Assembly (NCBI GenBank): GCA_963573385.1
Contig: CAUYLG010063104.1
Span: 1-64,000 of the forward strand
Direction of reading: 5' to 3'
Origin: Cacajao melanocephalus
Taxonomy: Eukaryota > Chordata > Mammalia > Primates > Pitheciidae
Length of the DNA stretch: 64,000 nucleotides
Shown here: positions 15,111 through 33,293 of the stretch, piece by piece
Numbering within the stretch: the first letter of the stretch is position 1
Layout of the letters: each line of letters starts with the position of its first letter
Notes under the pieces: generated by a model
The model's database searches: none
What the model was told of the DNA's origin: nothing
The model's input: only the letters and a program-made list of their open reading frames with translations
Translations under genes and position numbers: made by a program

Positions 15111-16088
15111 ACATGCATGCTCATGCACAAATGCACACACATGCATGCTCACACATGCACCCATGCTCACACATGCACCCACACACACATGCACCCACAC
15201 TCACACGCACATCCATGCACACATGGGTATGCACATACATACACATGCACCACACAAACACACATGCACCTGCACTCACACACACATCCATGCACACGTG
15301 AGTATACACACACACACATGCACCCACACACACACACATGCACCCACACTCACACACATCCATGCACACACGGGTACATGCACACACACATGCACCCACA
15401 CTCACACATCCATGCATGCACGTGTACACATACCCACACATGCACATGCACCCACACTCACACATCCATGCACACACAGGTATACACACACACACACACC
15501 CGCACTTACATACACGTTCATGCACACACGGATACACATACATATGCACCCACATGCATGTTCACACATATGCACCCACACTTACACATCCATCCACACG
15601 TGTACACGCATACATGCACCCACATGCATGCTTACACACATGCACCCACACACATCCATGCATGCACTGTACACACCCACACATACACATGTACCCACAC
15701 ATGTACACAGATGCACCTCCATCCCCATACATGAACATGTGCACACACATGCACCCACACATGGATACACATATACCCACACCTGTGTGTACACACATAT
15801 ACACATGCATGTTCACACACATGCCCCCATCCACACACAAATCCACATTCACCCATATGCTCATACCCACGCATCCACACACATGTATATACACATGCAT
15901 TCACACACATATACACATACATGCATCCACACACTGCACATATGTATATATACATACATACACACCCACACACATGTACTCACACACATGCACATGTGCT
16001 CACATGCATACCCACACTCACATATGTAGGCACATGTGCTCACACATGCACACATGTGCACACACATGCTCTCTCACACACACACTCC
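15111..16088. repeat. Large CA-rich compound array
   Basis: About 980 bp of CACA / CATGCACCCA / CACTCACACATCCATGCA words repeating with a higher-order pattern. All + frames stay open for long stretches (up to 340 codons) because stop codons are rare in C/A-rich DNA. The His/Thr/Cys-rich products are not proteins. Sequence composition becomes more AT-rich after this point. Confidence 0.95.
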
Positions 16089-16511
16089 TACTCTTGCTCA
16101 GGCTTAGCTGCTGTGGGTTTAAGAAGTGAACTGAACCTTCCAAAAAATGAGTGAGGTATTCAGTGAAACAACCAAATAATTCTTTAGCACTGAATATGTG
16201 GACTTTAGAAATCCTAAGTATAAGGTGATAACACTGTACTGCTACTTTTTAAGCTAACAAACATATCAGAACTTATATTCAGTTCAAATGAAGAAAGTAG
16301 GATTGGGTGTATCACGTGTTTATTTCAAAGACTCCTATTGCTCCACATTGTTGGGGACCATCTTTAGAGTCTTTGAATAGCTTCAGTTGTGGAAAATTTT
16401 ACCCTCTGAGAATATAACTGAATTTTAGACAAAATCATGAGTCCATTATAGCTTGTGTGGCATGCAAGTTGGGATTAAACAGAGTAAAATGTCTTGTTTG
16501 AAAAAATTTAA
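16089..16511. other. Unique AT-rich sequence
   Basis: No exon or repeat recognised. Confidence 0.5.
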
Positions 16512-16808
<297 letters not shown>

Positions 16809-17051
16809 TCAGAACCTTGGGAATAAAGGTGACGTCCAGACTGCTCCTTTCAACAGCTGTGACCTTATACCATGTCTTGGGGTGTTGCCTGCCATGGGAC
16901 AGTCCAATATTATACCTACTACTTAAGTTGTCCTTAGATTTTAAAATGTGCTTCATATTTCATGCCATTTCTACAAATGTATAGTAAAACATAACCTAGA
17001 GCTTAATAAATAATTTCATCCAAAGCAGTTCTACCAGTGGTTCACATTTAA

Positions 17052-17969
<918 letters not shown>

Positions 17970-17975
17970 TTACCA

Positions 17976-20539
<2,564 letters not shown>

Positions 20540-20834
20540 CTTTTTTTTTTTTTGAGACGGAGGCTTGCTCTGTCACCCAGGCTGGAGTGCAGTGGCACGA
20601 TCCAGCTCACTACAACCTCTACCTCCGGGTTCAATCGATTCTCATTGCTCAGCCTCCCAAGTAGCTGGGATTACAGGCACACACCATGCCTGGCTAATTT
20701 TTTGTTGTATTTTTAGTAGAAATGGGGTTTCACCATATTGGCCAGGCTGGTCTCAAACTCCTGATCTCAGGTGATACACCTATCTCAGCCTCCCAAAGTG
20801 CTGGGATTACAGGCATGAGCCACCGTGCCTGACC
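20540..20834 (-). repeat. Alu
   Basis: Reverse dimer. One of the candidate positions for the PPARA/second-gene junction. Confidence 0.9.
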
Positions 20835-21145
20835 TCTTTCTGTGGATTTTAAAAAATAGCATTCATTTTGTTCTAATTTTAATGGAAGGCTGCACAAGAA
20901 ACTAGTAATATCTGTTGTCCCAAAGTGGGAAAAATGGGTATCTGGAGGAGAGACAACTTTCACTGTATTCTCTTTTTCTACCATTGACATTTTGAGCCAA
21001 ATATTACCTCTCTGAAAATATTAAAAATTTAAACAATAATTTTATAACAGTGTGTGATTATCCTAAAAACTTTGGAAAAAATATACATACAAAAAAGAAT
21101 GTAAAAATGATTTAGTACTGTAATCCAGCTATTCATTCCACATTT

Positions 21146-21390
21146 TTTTTTCTTTTTTTTTTTTAGACAAGTTCTCACTCTGTCACCGGCCTGGAGTGCA
21201 GTGGTGTGATCATGGCCCACTGCAGCCTCAACCTCCCGAGTTCCACACTCAGCTAATTTTTGTAAAGATGGGGTTTTGCCATGTTGCCCAGGCTGGTCTC
21301 AAACTCTTGGGTTCAGGCCATTCGCCCACCTGGGCCTCCCAAAGTGCTGGGATTACAGCATGAGTAATGTGTGAGCCACTGTGCCCAACC
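21146..21390 (-). repeat. Alu with internal deletion
   Basis: Reverse copy missing about 50 bp between the CCTCCCGAG and CAGCTAATTTTTG blocks. Confidence 0.85.
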
Positions 21391-21596
21391 AGCAAATGTT
21401 TTTGAGTGTTTACTGTATAGCAGTCAGAGTAGGCACTTAGCCAATGTTAGCAATTTGATGTACAGAATTTATTTCCTGTACTTTTTTCTATATGAATATC
21501 TGGAAGCAGTTTTAGCAAAGATTATTACTTTTGTGGAATTCTGAGCTTCTGATGAAATCATGTCATTTCCTTGCCTTTTATCATTTTATTTTCTAG

Positions 21597-21686
21597 GGCA
21601 TGCATTGAAATTATACAGACCCTAGGACTGATGTTCAGAGAAACAGAAACTGAGTTATCACGCCTGAACACATTGGCAGCTAAGAA
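21597..21686 (+). CDS. Unidentified helical-protein gene, exon 1 of 6 seen
   Basis: This 90-bp exon sits between a TTATTTTCTAG acceptor and a GTAAGA donor at 21,687. Only one frame is open. It enters after two bases of a split codon and leaves two bases (AA), exactly what the exon at 29,921 needs. It encodes CIEIIQTLGLMFRETETE then LSRLNTLAAK, a probable amphipathic helix. I do not recognise the gene. Earlier exons are not in the window, so this gene is cut at its 5' side by the PPARA-containing part. Confidence 0.75.
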
Positions 21687-22142
21687 GTAAGATCTTTTAG
21701 AAGGCATTGGGACTTTGTAGTTGTAACCTATTAACTATTCTTGTTGAGTGTCTTCCAAAGCACATAATTCTCCAATTTCTCTGTTCACCCCCTTCCAAGT
21801 GTATTTCACTCTTTGTTTCTCTGCTTCCTTCTGTGATGAACAGATTAATTGGCACAGGCTGAGTTATCTCTGTCTCTCTAGATTATTAAGGGTACAAGGA
21901 TTTTCTTAGCATAATTTTTTCTTTTGTCCTAGTCTGGTGAACTTGAAAAAGACCAAATGACTCATCATACATTAAAAGCCAGGGGATCTCCACTAGAATT
22001 TTGCAGAGAATCCTTGTATCCACACAACAGAAAAATTGCAAAAGCAGTGACCTCATTTACACACAATTGTGTGACCTTAGAGTAAGTGACTTTGGAGAGT
22101 TTATTAATATATAGGGTATGCTGCTGTAATAAAGATACTCTA

Positions 22143-22433
<291 letters not shown>

Positions 22434-22600
22434 GAGACTCTAAAATATGTGGCCCAAAGAAGATTGTAACTGAAATCTTTCTCACGAAACAGTTCAGAGT
22501 AGATATTCAGGCTTCATACACAAGGTGTGCCAGGGACCTGAGTTTTTTTTCCCCTTTTGTCACTCTGTTTTCTTCTATCATGTTGTCTTTATCCTTATAG

Positions 22601-22662
22601 TGGAAGCTGGATGACCTTGATGACTTCATTATACCCTATGGGAAGCAGGAAGAGAAGTAGAG
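22601..22662 (+). other. Possible cryptic or alternative exon
   Basis: After an acceptor-like TTATCCTTATAG, one frame reads WKLDDLDDFIIPYGKQEEK and then TAG at 22,658-22,660. That is unusually protein-like, but it is the wrong phase for the preceding exon, whose main splice goes to 29,921. It could be an alternative terminal exon, a relic or chance. Confidence 0.2.
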
Positions 22663-22938
22663 GACATTCCAGTTAAAAAAGAAAAAAAAAGGGAGAAGTA
22701 GAGGGCAACAAGCTTCCTTTTTAAACAAGGCATGTAACGCTTCTGCTCACATTCTCTGGGTGAGAACTTTAGGCACATGGCCACACCTAGCTGCAAGAGA
22801 GGCTGGAAATGTGTCTGTAGTTGGACAGCTATGTGCCTAACTTAGTTTTGGATGGTAAAGAGGACATCTGTTATTAAAAGGAAGAATGGAAGAATGTATA
22901 GTGGGGGAGAGTAGCATTCTTTGTCATAGAAACTGTGA

Positions 22939-23290
<352 letters not shown>

Positions 23291-23412
23291 ACTTGATATT
23301 TTAAATATGTATTTATAAACTCTAAATTATATTCTTGGGCAATGTTGTGGCTAAAATCTTAACTTTTTCCCACCTTCATCAATTGTTTATCTAAATTCAC
23401 TGTATTAAAAGA

Positions 23413-23583
23413 TGGAAGAATGAGTCAGACATGGGGATGCACGCCTGTAATCCCAATACTCAGGAGGCTGAAGGGAGAGATCACTTGAGCCTAGGTGTTC
23501 CAGGCAGCAGTAAGCTCTGATCACACTACTGCACATAGCCTGGGCAACACAGTGAGACTCTGTCTCTTAAAAAAAAAAAAAGG
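23413..23583 (+). repeat. Alu monomer
   Basis: Single diverged arm with its own A tail. Confidence 0.8.
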
Positions 23584-23627
23584 GTGGAGCAAATGATGAG
23601 AGCCATGGACTCTAAAACAGATGTTTT

Positions 23628-23893
23628 AAACAAGTAATCTCAGCACTTTGGGAGGCCGGGGTGGGAGGATCAATTGAAGCCAGGAGGTTGATACCAGCCT
23701 GGATGACAAAGTGAGACCCCCATTTCTTGGAAAAAAATGTTGGGCATGATGGCACATGCCTGTGGTCTCAGCTACTCAGGAGGATGAGGCAGGAAGATCA
23801 GTTGAGCCAGGAGTTCGAGGCTGCAGTGAGCTATTACTGTGCTACACTGGGTGATAGAATGAGACCCTGTCTCCTGTCTCTAAAAAAAAAAAA
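23628..23893 (+). repeat. 5'-truncated Alu
   Basis: Starts at AAGTAATCTCAGCAC. The two-arm A joint reads TTCTTGGAAAAAAATG. Confidence 0.85.
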
Positions 23894-24021
23894 GGAAAAA
23901 ACAAAAACAGACAAAAACACTCATACCAGGAGAAAGAATAAGAACTCTTGGTAAAATTTTCCAGGCTGTTTATTAAAGATCTTTAAATATTAATGATAAT
24001 ATTCATATATATGCATATATA

Positions 24022-24172
24022 TTAGAGACAGCATCTTACTTTGTTGCCCAGGCTGGAGTACAGTGGCACTATCAAAGCTCACTGCAGCCTCCACCTCCTG
24101 GGCTCAAGCAGTCCTCCCACCTCAGCCTCTCAAGTAGCTAGGACGACAGGCAGGTGCTACCACACTCGGCTG
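24022..24172 (-). repeat. Partial Alu, J-like
   Basis: Reverse right-arm fragment, ending where the next Alu inserted. Confidence 0.82.
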
Positions 24173-24188
24173 ATTTCATTAATATTTC

Positions 24189-24343
24189 ATTTTTTTTTTT
24201 TTTTGAGACAAAGTCTCACTGTGTCGTCCAGGGTGGAGTATGCATCCTCAGCTCACTGCAACCTCCGCCTTGTGGGTTCATGTCATTTTCATGCCTCAGC
24301 CTCCCAATGGGATTACAGGCATGAACCACCATGCCTGGCCCTA
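24189..24343 (-). repeat. Short Alu with perfect 16-bp target-site duplication
   Basis: ATTTCATTAATATTTC occurs at 24,173-24,188 and 24,344-24,359. The copy is only about 155 bp, so it inserted short or lost one arm. Confidence 0.93.
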
Positions 24344-24405
24344 ATTTCATTAATATTTCTTAAGCACACTTGCTATGTGCCAGGGACTGTAGACATACTA
24401 TACAT

Positions 24406-24700
24406 AGTTTTTTAGATGGAGTCTCACTCTATCATTCAGGCTTGAGTTCAGTGGCAAGATCTTGGCTCACTGCAGCCTTGACCTCCCTGGGGCTCAGAAG
24501 ATCCTCCCACCATAGCCTTCCCAGTAGCAGGGACCACAGGTATGTGCCACCATGCCCTGCTAAATTTTTTTTGTATTTTTCATAGAGATGGGGTTTTGCC
24601 ATGTAGCTCAGGCTGGTCTCAAACTCCTGGGCTCAAGTGATCTGCCCGCCTCTGACCCCCAAAGTTCTAGGATTACAGGCGTGAGCCACTGTGCTGAGCC
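24406..24700 (-). repeat. Alu
   Basis: Diverged reverse dimer. Confidence 0.88.
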
Positions 24701-24717
24701 AGCATACTATGTTTTGT

Positions 24718-24950
24718 AGGAGGAGTGGGCAAACATTTCTGTAAAGGGTCGTATAGAAAAATAGTTTTGGCTTATCACACCATACAATCTGTGCTGCATC
24801 TACTGAGTTCTGCCATTGTAGCACAAAAACAGCCATAAGCAGCACGTGAATGAATGGACACAGTTGTGTTCTGATAAAGCTTTCTTCACAGAAACAGGCT
24901 GTAGGCTGGATTTGGCCTGCAGGCCATAGTTTGCTGAGCCCTGCTTTACA
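24718..24950 (+). mobile_element. hAT-type MER element, copy 1
   Basis: Contains TTTCTGTAAAGGGTCGTATA, TGAATGAATGGACACAG, GATTTGGCCTGCAGGCC and TAGTTTGCTGAGCCCTG, a well-known non-autonomous mammalian DNA-transposon sequence. A second copy lies at 56,488-56,690 in the same orientation. Confidence 0.7.
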
Positions 24951-24985
24951 GCAAACAAGAAAATATTCCATGCCAAGCTAGTTCT

Positions 24986-25120
<135 letters not shown>

Positions 25121-25446
25121 TAATGCTTCTTTATGTGATTGGTAGTACTGCCATTTCCCTAATCTCCAAGATGGAGATTCAACATTATTTTTTGATATTT
25201 CTGTCTTCTCCCACATTGAAATTATCATTATATCTGGTTATCTTTTTTTTCGACCTTTTTGTCCCTACCTTTCTATTTCCAAGTTGAAAAAAAATCATCC
25301 TTACTCACCTCTGTTGTATTGTTTTTATATTTTTTTGTTTTCTTTAAAAGTATTGCTTTTAATTGTTTTGTTTTAACTTGGTTTTATTACATCAGCCCTC
25401 CCATATCAAGCCTCTTTCCTGATATTACTAATTCTTTTAATGTCCT

Positions 25447-25516
25447 TCAATACATATATTATATTGCTATAGTAGAGTCTGTCAATACATATATTATATT
25501 GCTATAGTAGAGTCTG
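25447..25516. repeat. Perfect 35-bp tandem duplication
   Basis: TCAATACATATATTATATTG... (35 bp, 25,447-25,481) is repeated without a mismatch at 25,482-25,516. It lies in an otherwise unremarkable AT-rich intron. Confidence 0.95.
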
Positions 25517-25693
25517 GTTGTAATATTAACTTTTCTCAGCCAATTTTTATATCCCTAAGGTAAAATGATGTGACCCATAGTATTCTGTAGTCCATTAAAT
25601 ATCAAATAAAACTGTTTTAGCTTTCTTTTAATTTTTAAAAATTTTTTAATTTTTTCCCAGTAGCCCTACGGTCTGGTATATGATTAGTTTTCT

Positions 25694-26870
<1,177 letters not shown>

Positions 26871-28070
26871 AGACTGACTTACGAGACTATGAATGCAGCC
26901 CTCAAAGTCTGTATTTTAAAAGATATTATAGTACATTTGAAATTCATGCATTGGAAATAATAACCTAAACAATAAAATATTAAACTGTTGGGACTATTTT
27001 TAAGACTGTGATGTCAATCCTATAAGTCATCTCTGTTTTCAGGATGAAACTACTGTTTTGATTAAAATTTCTTCTATCTATTATTGCCCTAGTGGATTTT
27101 AAATTAAGTTGGCAGAAGAGGTGGATTTCAAATTAAATTCCATTTGGGCAAATAAAGCAGTTAATCATTTCAGCATTTTCCTCTTTATTATTTTTATGAG
27201 TGGAGATTGTATTAGTTCAACACACTTTGCTGTAACTTTCTTAAAATGTGCCATATTTTTTCATATCCTAGTATTGTTAGGGTTGAATTCATATGTTATC
27301 ATAGCAAGTAACGCATAATTTGAGAGTTCTTTATCTTTGCCTTGGATATATGATACTTTGAAAATAAGCTGTCACTGGAAATAAAGGACTGTAATTAAAT
27401 ATAACAGTGAATGGAATGCCACTTCAAACAATATCAAGAAACACTTCTAAAGGGAGTGTTCTGTTGATTTGAAAAGTGTCTTCTAAAAGTAAGATTGGCC
27501 ACTTTAAATAGCCTGAATAAAACATTATTAAATACCCTGTAGGGTATATCCTGCTTTTGTGAGAAATGTACTAACTGACATGATTCTTCTTTCCAGATAT
27601 AAGAACTAGACTTGCTTTTTGACTTGAAGGAAGGAAGGGCATTGTATTTTTATTAAAGTGTAGGTTAATCATGAGCTTCTAATCATGGTGATGATTTAAA
27701 TGATTGTAAAAAGATTAGAAAGCCTCAGATCTTACTAAACAAGGATATTTATACTCACTCTCCTTTATTCTATTATGAAAGGAATGCTTACGGTTATGAA
27801 GAATTTTTGTGTAGTTTTATCTCTGAATTATTTTACTACTCCTACCCCTCAAATCGACTCTGACATTGTCTTCAGTTAGGCAACTGAGTTTTTAGCAGTC
27901 TGCCTTCAGCTCCTTTTCAACCATACAGGGGTTGTACTACTCAACATGAGATAGTGTTATTAACCCAGTTCATGAGGATGCACATGTAACATTTAAGTGA
28001 GTTATCAATGGATAGTACTCCACATTGGAAAGTAAAAGATCTGAGGTTTTTGACATCAAGTAAGCATTTT
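26871..28070. other. AT-rich intron sequence
   Basis: About 1.2 kb without a recognisable repeat or an exon with both splice sites. A 69-codon frame at 27,109-27,318 looks like chance. Confidence 0.5.
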
Positions 28071-28084
28071 AAGAAATGCTGGAG

Positions 28085-28498
<414 letters not shown>

Positions 28499-28511
28499 AG
28501 AAATGCTGCAC

Positions 28512-29100
28512 ATTATTAACAAAAACCAAGAAAAGGAAGCAAACTTAGTGTCCAGCAATGACTGAGTGGATAAAGAAAATGTGGGACATATACACAATGG
28601 AATATTATTCAGCCATAAAAAGGAAGTCTTGTTATTTGTGACAACAATGGTGAAACTGGAGGATATTATGCTAAATGAAATAAACCAGGCACAGTAAGAC
28701 AAATACGAGTTTGACTTTTGAGATCATGCATGATCTCACTTATATATGGAATCTAAAAAAGCCAAAGTCATAGAAACAGAGAGTGTAGAATGGTGGTTGT
28801 CAGAGGCTTAGGGGTGGGGTGGAATTGGGAGATCTTGGTCAAAGGGTACAAAACTTCAGTTAGACAGGAGGAATAAGTTCAAGAGATTTATCATACAAAC
28901 ATGGTGACTATAGTTAATAATAATGTCCTGTATGCTTGAAAATTGCTGACAACAGATTTTGTGTTCTCACTACATAAAAATAAGCATGTGCTACGGTAAT
29001 GCATATGTCAATTCACTTGATTTATAAAATATGTACATATGCTACAGGATATACACATTTTAAAACATCATGTTGTGTGCGATAAATATACACAATTTTC
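28512..29100 (+). repeat. L1 3' end
   Basis: End of ORF2 and 3'UTR wording: TGGGACATATACACAATGG, TATTATTCAGCCATAAAA, TGATCTCACTTATATATGG and GAATGGTGGTTGTCAGAGG. No intact frame. Confidence 0.88.
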
Positions 29101-29127
29101 ATTATCAGTTTTAAAAAGGAAAAACTG

Positions 29128-29250
29128 GGAGTGGTCACTCAGGCCTGTAATCTCAGCTACTTGGCTGAGGTAGGGGATCACTTGAGTCCAGGAGTTCAAG
29201 ACCAGCCTGGGCAACATTGTAAGATCCTGTGTCAAAAAACAAAAAACAAA
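29128..29250 (+). repeat. Partial Alu
   Basis: Diverged single arm ending in a CAAAA-rich tail. Confidence 0.75.
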
Positions 29251-29361
29251 ACAAAACAAAAAAACCCAAGCAAACAAACTTAAAAAAAGAAAAAAGAAAG
29301 GCTGCATGCTGTTGCTTTGTCCCAGAGATACACAGTGCATATTAGCATATAAAGCCTCTGG

Positions 29362-29473
29362 CACATGCCTGTAATCTCAGCTACTTGGGAGGGTGAGACA
29401 GGAGAATTGTGCCATTGCACTCCAGCCTGGGCAACAAGAGTGAAACTCTGTCTCAAAAAATAAAAATAAAAAG
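29362..29473 (+). repeat. Partial Alu (right-arm piece)
   Basis: GCACATGCCTGTAATC to CTCTGTCTCAAAA, with an internal deletion. Confidence 0.8.
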
Positions 29474-29920
29474 CCCCTGAGAAGTCCTGTAGTAAACACA
29501 TCTGATGAACTTGGTTTAACCAAGTATTTTCCTATCTCCTTTGACCATAATATCTATTTTAACTATAATATTGTCTGGAACTAGCAATATATAAAAAGCC
29601 CCTTGGAAAATAATGCTGTAATTGAAATCACTCAAATCTCCCTTAAATCCAAATTTTCTAGTCTTTCCAAGCTATGTGCACTTCTAGAACTATACTCACT
29701 CTGAGCTAGAAGACCAAGAAATTATTTTCATTTAAATTTTTTATCTCTAGACATTCATTTGCATGTCCAAGCATCCAAAACTTCAGTCAAGGATGATGGT
29801 CTGCAATGCTTCATTGTTTTAAACATAATTATATTCAGTGTTTGTAAACTTAGCATCACCATTTTCTTCTCAAAACTTTGCTCATTAATTGCCTTTCATT
29901 TATTATTTTTTTTTTTCCAG
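29474..29920. other. AT-rich intron sequence with a 3' polypyrimidine tract
   Basis: The end holds a TTTTTTTTTTCCAG acceptor for the next exon. Confidence 0.5.
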
Positions 29921-30044
29921 GGGAACACTATTGAATCTCTTGGTAATTTTAATTAGCAAGCCTCAGATTCAAAAATCTTGTCCTGTGTTTAATATCCAGT
30001 TGGTGGCTGATTCAGCTTTAGTCGAAATGTCTTTTGATGCTGAG
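29921..30044 (+). CDS. Unidentified helical-protein gene, exon 2 of 6 seen
   Basis: This 124-bp exon has a T-rich tract plus CCAG acceptor and a GTGAGA donor at 30,045. Of three frames only one is open, and it is the one that continues the 21,597 exon (AA|G makes Lys). It encodes GTLLNLLVILISKPQIQKSC, then PVFNIQLVADSALVEMSFDA and Glu: a hydrophobic helix followed by a polar loop. It ends in phase 0. Confidence 0.8.
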
Positions 30045-30669
30045 GTGAGATGAGTATTTTGAGGGTAAACTATTATATATAGGGGCCCTGGCTTCTTTTA
30101 ATGTGGACCATGTCATCACAGAATACAGAAACATAATTAAATCAAAGAGTACATCTTTTGTCATTAACCTCAAAATTTAGATAATGATTCAGTCTAAAGT
30201 AGATTTAGAGGGTCAAGAAAAAGAAAAAAATAACTATTCAGTCAATATTAATATATCCATTTTATATGTCTCAAGGTATGCATATTAAGAAAAGTAGCAT
30301 TCTTTATAAATTTGATAACTCTGTTTATGTCTGTCTCTATACAAAATATGATGTATATGTAATTGCATAGCAGGGGTCTAATGGGTAAAAAATCACTGTC
30401 TTAGAAATTTTAGGGTTAACTCTCATACTTTACCATTTCCCTACCTATACACACAGTATAAATTATCAGCAAGAGTTGTTTTTCTAAGGTTGTACCAAAA
30501 CATTAGAAAGACCAAACTACCTAGAAAGCATACCTTCTGATAGAACAAAACAATGTATTATTAGTTTATTTTGAGCCAGGCTAACAGATTTTTTTTTAAG
30601 GATGGAACATGATTTGATAGTTCTTAAATATATGGTCAGAGTTATGCTTTAGAATACTCATTCAGTCAG
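30045..30669. other. AT-rich intron sequence
   Basis: Nothing recognised. Confidence 0.5.
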
Positions 30670-30971
30670 TAATTTTTTTTTTTTTTTTTTTTTTTTGAGA
30701 CAAGGTTTCACTCTGTTGCCCAGGCTGGAGTGCAGTGGCACAGTCTCGGGTCACTGACTTCCCAGGCTCAAGTGATCTTCCCATTTCAGACTCCCAAGTA
30801 GCTAGAACTACAGGCACGAGGCACCACGCCTGGCTAATTTTTCTATTTTTTGTAGAGACAGGATCTTGCCATGTTACCCAGGTTGGTTTCAAACCCCTGG
30901 GCTCAAATGATCTGCCTTCCTTGGCCTCCCAAAATGCTAGGATTACAGGAATAAGCTACCATACCCAGCCA
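30670..30971 (-). repeat. Alu
   Basis: Reverse dimer with a T tract of about 24. Confidence 0.9.
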
Positions 30972-30974
30972 CAG

Positions 30975-31500
30975 TTAGTAAATATTTATTGAGCATCTAT
31001 TATGAGCAAACAGTATGCTAGGCAGTGAAGTTAAAACAGTAAGCAAAACAGACACAACCCCTGCCTTTATTAGTTTATATTCTGCTGGGAGAGACAGACG
31101 TTAACAATGAATATATAATTACAGACTGTATATGAAGAATTTCCAACACCACTTTCAATGGTGGGTTAGGGATTAAAGAGTAGGGTAGAACCAAGACTTG
31201 GATAGTCAGGGCATTAAGAAGTTAGTGCTATAATCTAGGTAAAGAATGATATGGGTCAGAGGGAAGCATTCCTTGACCCCCAAAAGAGACTAGTACTCCT
31301 TTATAGAGCTCCCTTAACTTCTTGTACATTTCTTTCACAGCCCTTGTCTCAGTTTATAATTATGCATTTGTTCATCTGGTCGTTTGATGTTTGTTCCCCA
31401 ACTGGATTTTATGTTCCATGAGGGCAGGTAGCATGTCTGTGTTATTTTCCCTTGTATCCCTAGCACGGTGTCTGATGCATATTTGTTGAATAAATAAATG
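30975..31500. repeat. L2-type ancient repeat
   Basis: TATTTATTGAGCATCTATTA, TAGGCAGTGAAG, then CCATGAGGGCAGGTAGCATG and ATATTTGTTGAATAAATAAA. This is typical L2 3' wording, strongly diverged. Confidence 0.65.
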
Positions 31501-31756
31501 AAGAAAAGAAGAAAAGGGATAGTTATTGTAAAGAAGAGTTTGGAATTCTTAAGAGCAATGAAATATCTCTAAACCCTTTATTTATCCATACTACAGAAGG
31601 AATTTTAGTTTAATTTTGGCATAAGTGTAAATTCCCCAGAAAATCTCTCACCTCAACTCTGGGGAGCATATTTCTACATTCTTGAGAGAAAGCAGGGTTG
31701 TTGATCTGATTGATTTTGTAAATCAGGTATGCAATTTTTTGTATTAGTATTAGTAT

Positions 31757-32198
31757 TCTGTGGACCAGGAGTAATGGCTTTCATCTGAATCCCAGTTACT
31801 GAGGAGGCAGAGGTGGGAGAATCACTTGAGGCCAAGAGTTCCATACCAGCCTGGGAAACAAGCAAGACCCTGTCTCTACAAAAGAAAAAAATAAAAAAAT
31901 TACCTGAGTGTGGTGGCATATACCTGTAGTCCTCGCTACTGGGGAGACTGAGGTGGGAGGATTGCTTGAGCTCAGCAATTTGAGACCACCCTGGTCTAAT
32001 AGTGAGACCTCATCTCCACAAAAAATTAAAAAAATAAAATTAGCCAGGATGGTAGCTTGCACCTGTAGTCCCAGCTACACAGAAAGCAGAGGTGAGAGGA
32101 ATGGCTTTTGCTCATGAGTTTGAGGCTGCACAGAGCCATGATCACACCACTGCACTCCCACCTGGGTGACAGAATGAGACCTTGTCTTGAAAAAGAAA
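31757..32198 (+). repeat. Three-armed Alu
   Basis: About 440 bp with three successive arms (A-rich joints near 31,890 and 32,030), each with its own CCAGCCTGGG / CCACCCTGG block. It is the same abnormal layout as at 12,551-12,979 but independently placed. Confidence 0.78.
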
Positions 32199-32292
32199 AA
32201 ATTATTTTATAAGTGCCTAAAGGGAACCAAGGGAAATTATCATTTTCTGACTTGGCTTATGACATTGCATTGATTATTCTTGAAAATTCTAG

Positions 32293-32367
32293 TTACAGAA
32301 GCTTATTCTGGAGTATACAGATACGGCTACAGCACTTTTATATGAGATACTTCTTGTCTTTCAGCAG
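32293..32367 (+). CDS. Unidentified helical-protein gene, exon 3 of 6 seen
   Basis: This 75-bp, 25-codon exon has a GAAAATTCTAG acceptor and a GTACAA donor at 32,368. It is phase 0 at both ends and encodes LQKLILEYTDTATALLYEIL then LVFQQ, an uninterrupted leucine-rich helix. Skipping it would keep the frame. Confidence 0.78.
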
Positions 32368-32676
32368 GTACAATTTAAAAAAATTTTCTGTATTGTGTGA
32401 CTATAAATTATATGACTATTATATATTATGATATATGTATATGATTATGGTATATGATTAACAATATACCAAAAATGCTTGTATTAGAGATGGTCTCCAA
32501 AACTGGTTGATTTAAATGATATGACCTTTGCTCTTAAGTGTTCATCTAGTTTATTTTCCAAATCTGATTTTAAGGATTTGATTAATCAGGATAAAAATGT
32601 ATTTAATAATGAGTATCCTTCTAGATACAACTTGAACTTTACGAACATAACTTGTTAATTTCCTTGAGTCTTTTAG
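32368..32676. other. Short AT-rich intron
   Basis: A 309-bp intron with a TATA/ATGATTATGG-rich run at 32,395-32,470. It ends in GAGTCTTTTAG. Confidence 0.6.
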
Positions 32677-32751
32677 GGAAATCTTGGATTGGGATCCACA
32701 AAGTTTGCTATTAGCTGGATGATGTCCTTTCTACAAAGTTGTCCTCCCATT
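32677..32751 (+). CDS. Unidentified helical-protein gene, exon 4 of 6 seen
   Basis: A second 75-bp exon, phase 0 at both ends, with a GTAAGT donor at 32,752 (consensus). It encodes GNLGLGSTKFAISWMMSFLQ then SCPPI. The equal size and phase of exons 3 and 4 fits a repeated helical unit, though the sequences are not obviously alike. Confidence 0.8.
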
Positions 32752-32898
32752 GTAAGTATCTAGAAGTCAAAACAAAATCACCACTCAGGCCTAATTATAC
32801 AGATACTCTTGTCCTTAATTAAGAAAACACACGTTTTCCCAGTGATGTAATCAAGTTTATCAACCAGAAGCAAAGTGTAAATTTGACAGTTTATTATT

Positions 32899-33185
<287 letters not shown>

Positions 33186-33293
33186 ACAGTTTATTATTTA
33201 ATTGAAATAAATTGTTTTCACACTTGGGGCCTGAATGTTTTAGGCACTGAAATTATATCTGAAGTGGGAACTTGATTTCATGAGAAACTCTAA

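Noticed and set aside
15007..16129. Open frames of 340, 263 and 220 codons rich in His/Thr
   Set aside because: They are products of the CA-rich array. All three + frames and the reverse strand are open, which is a composition effect and not coding.
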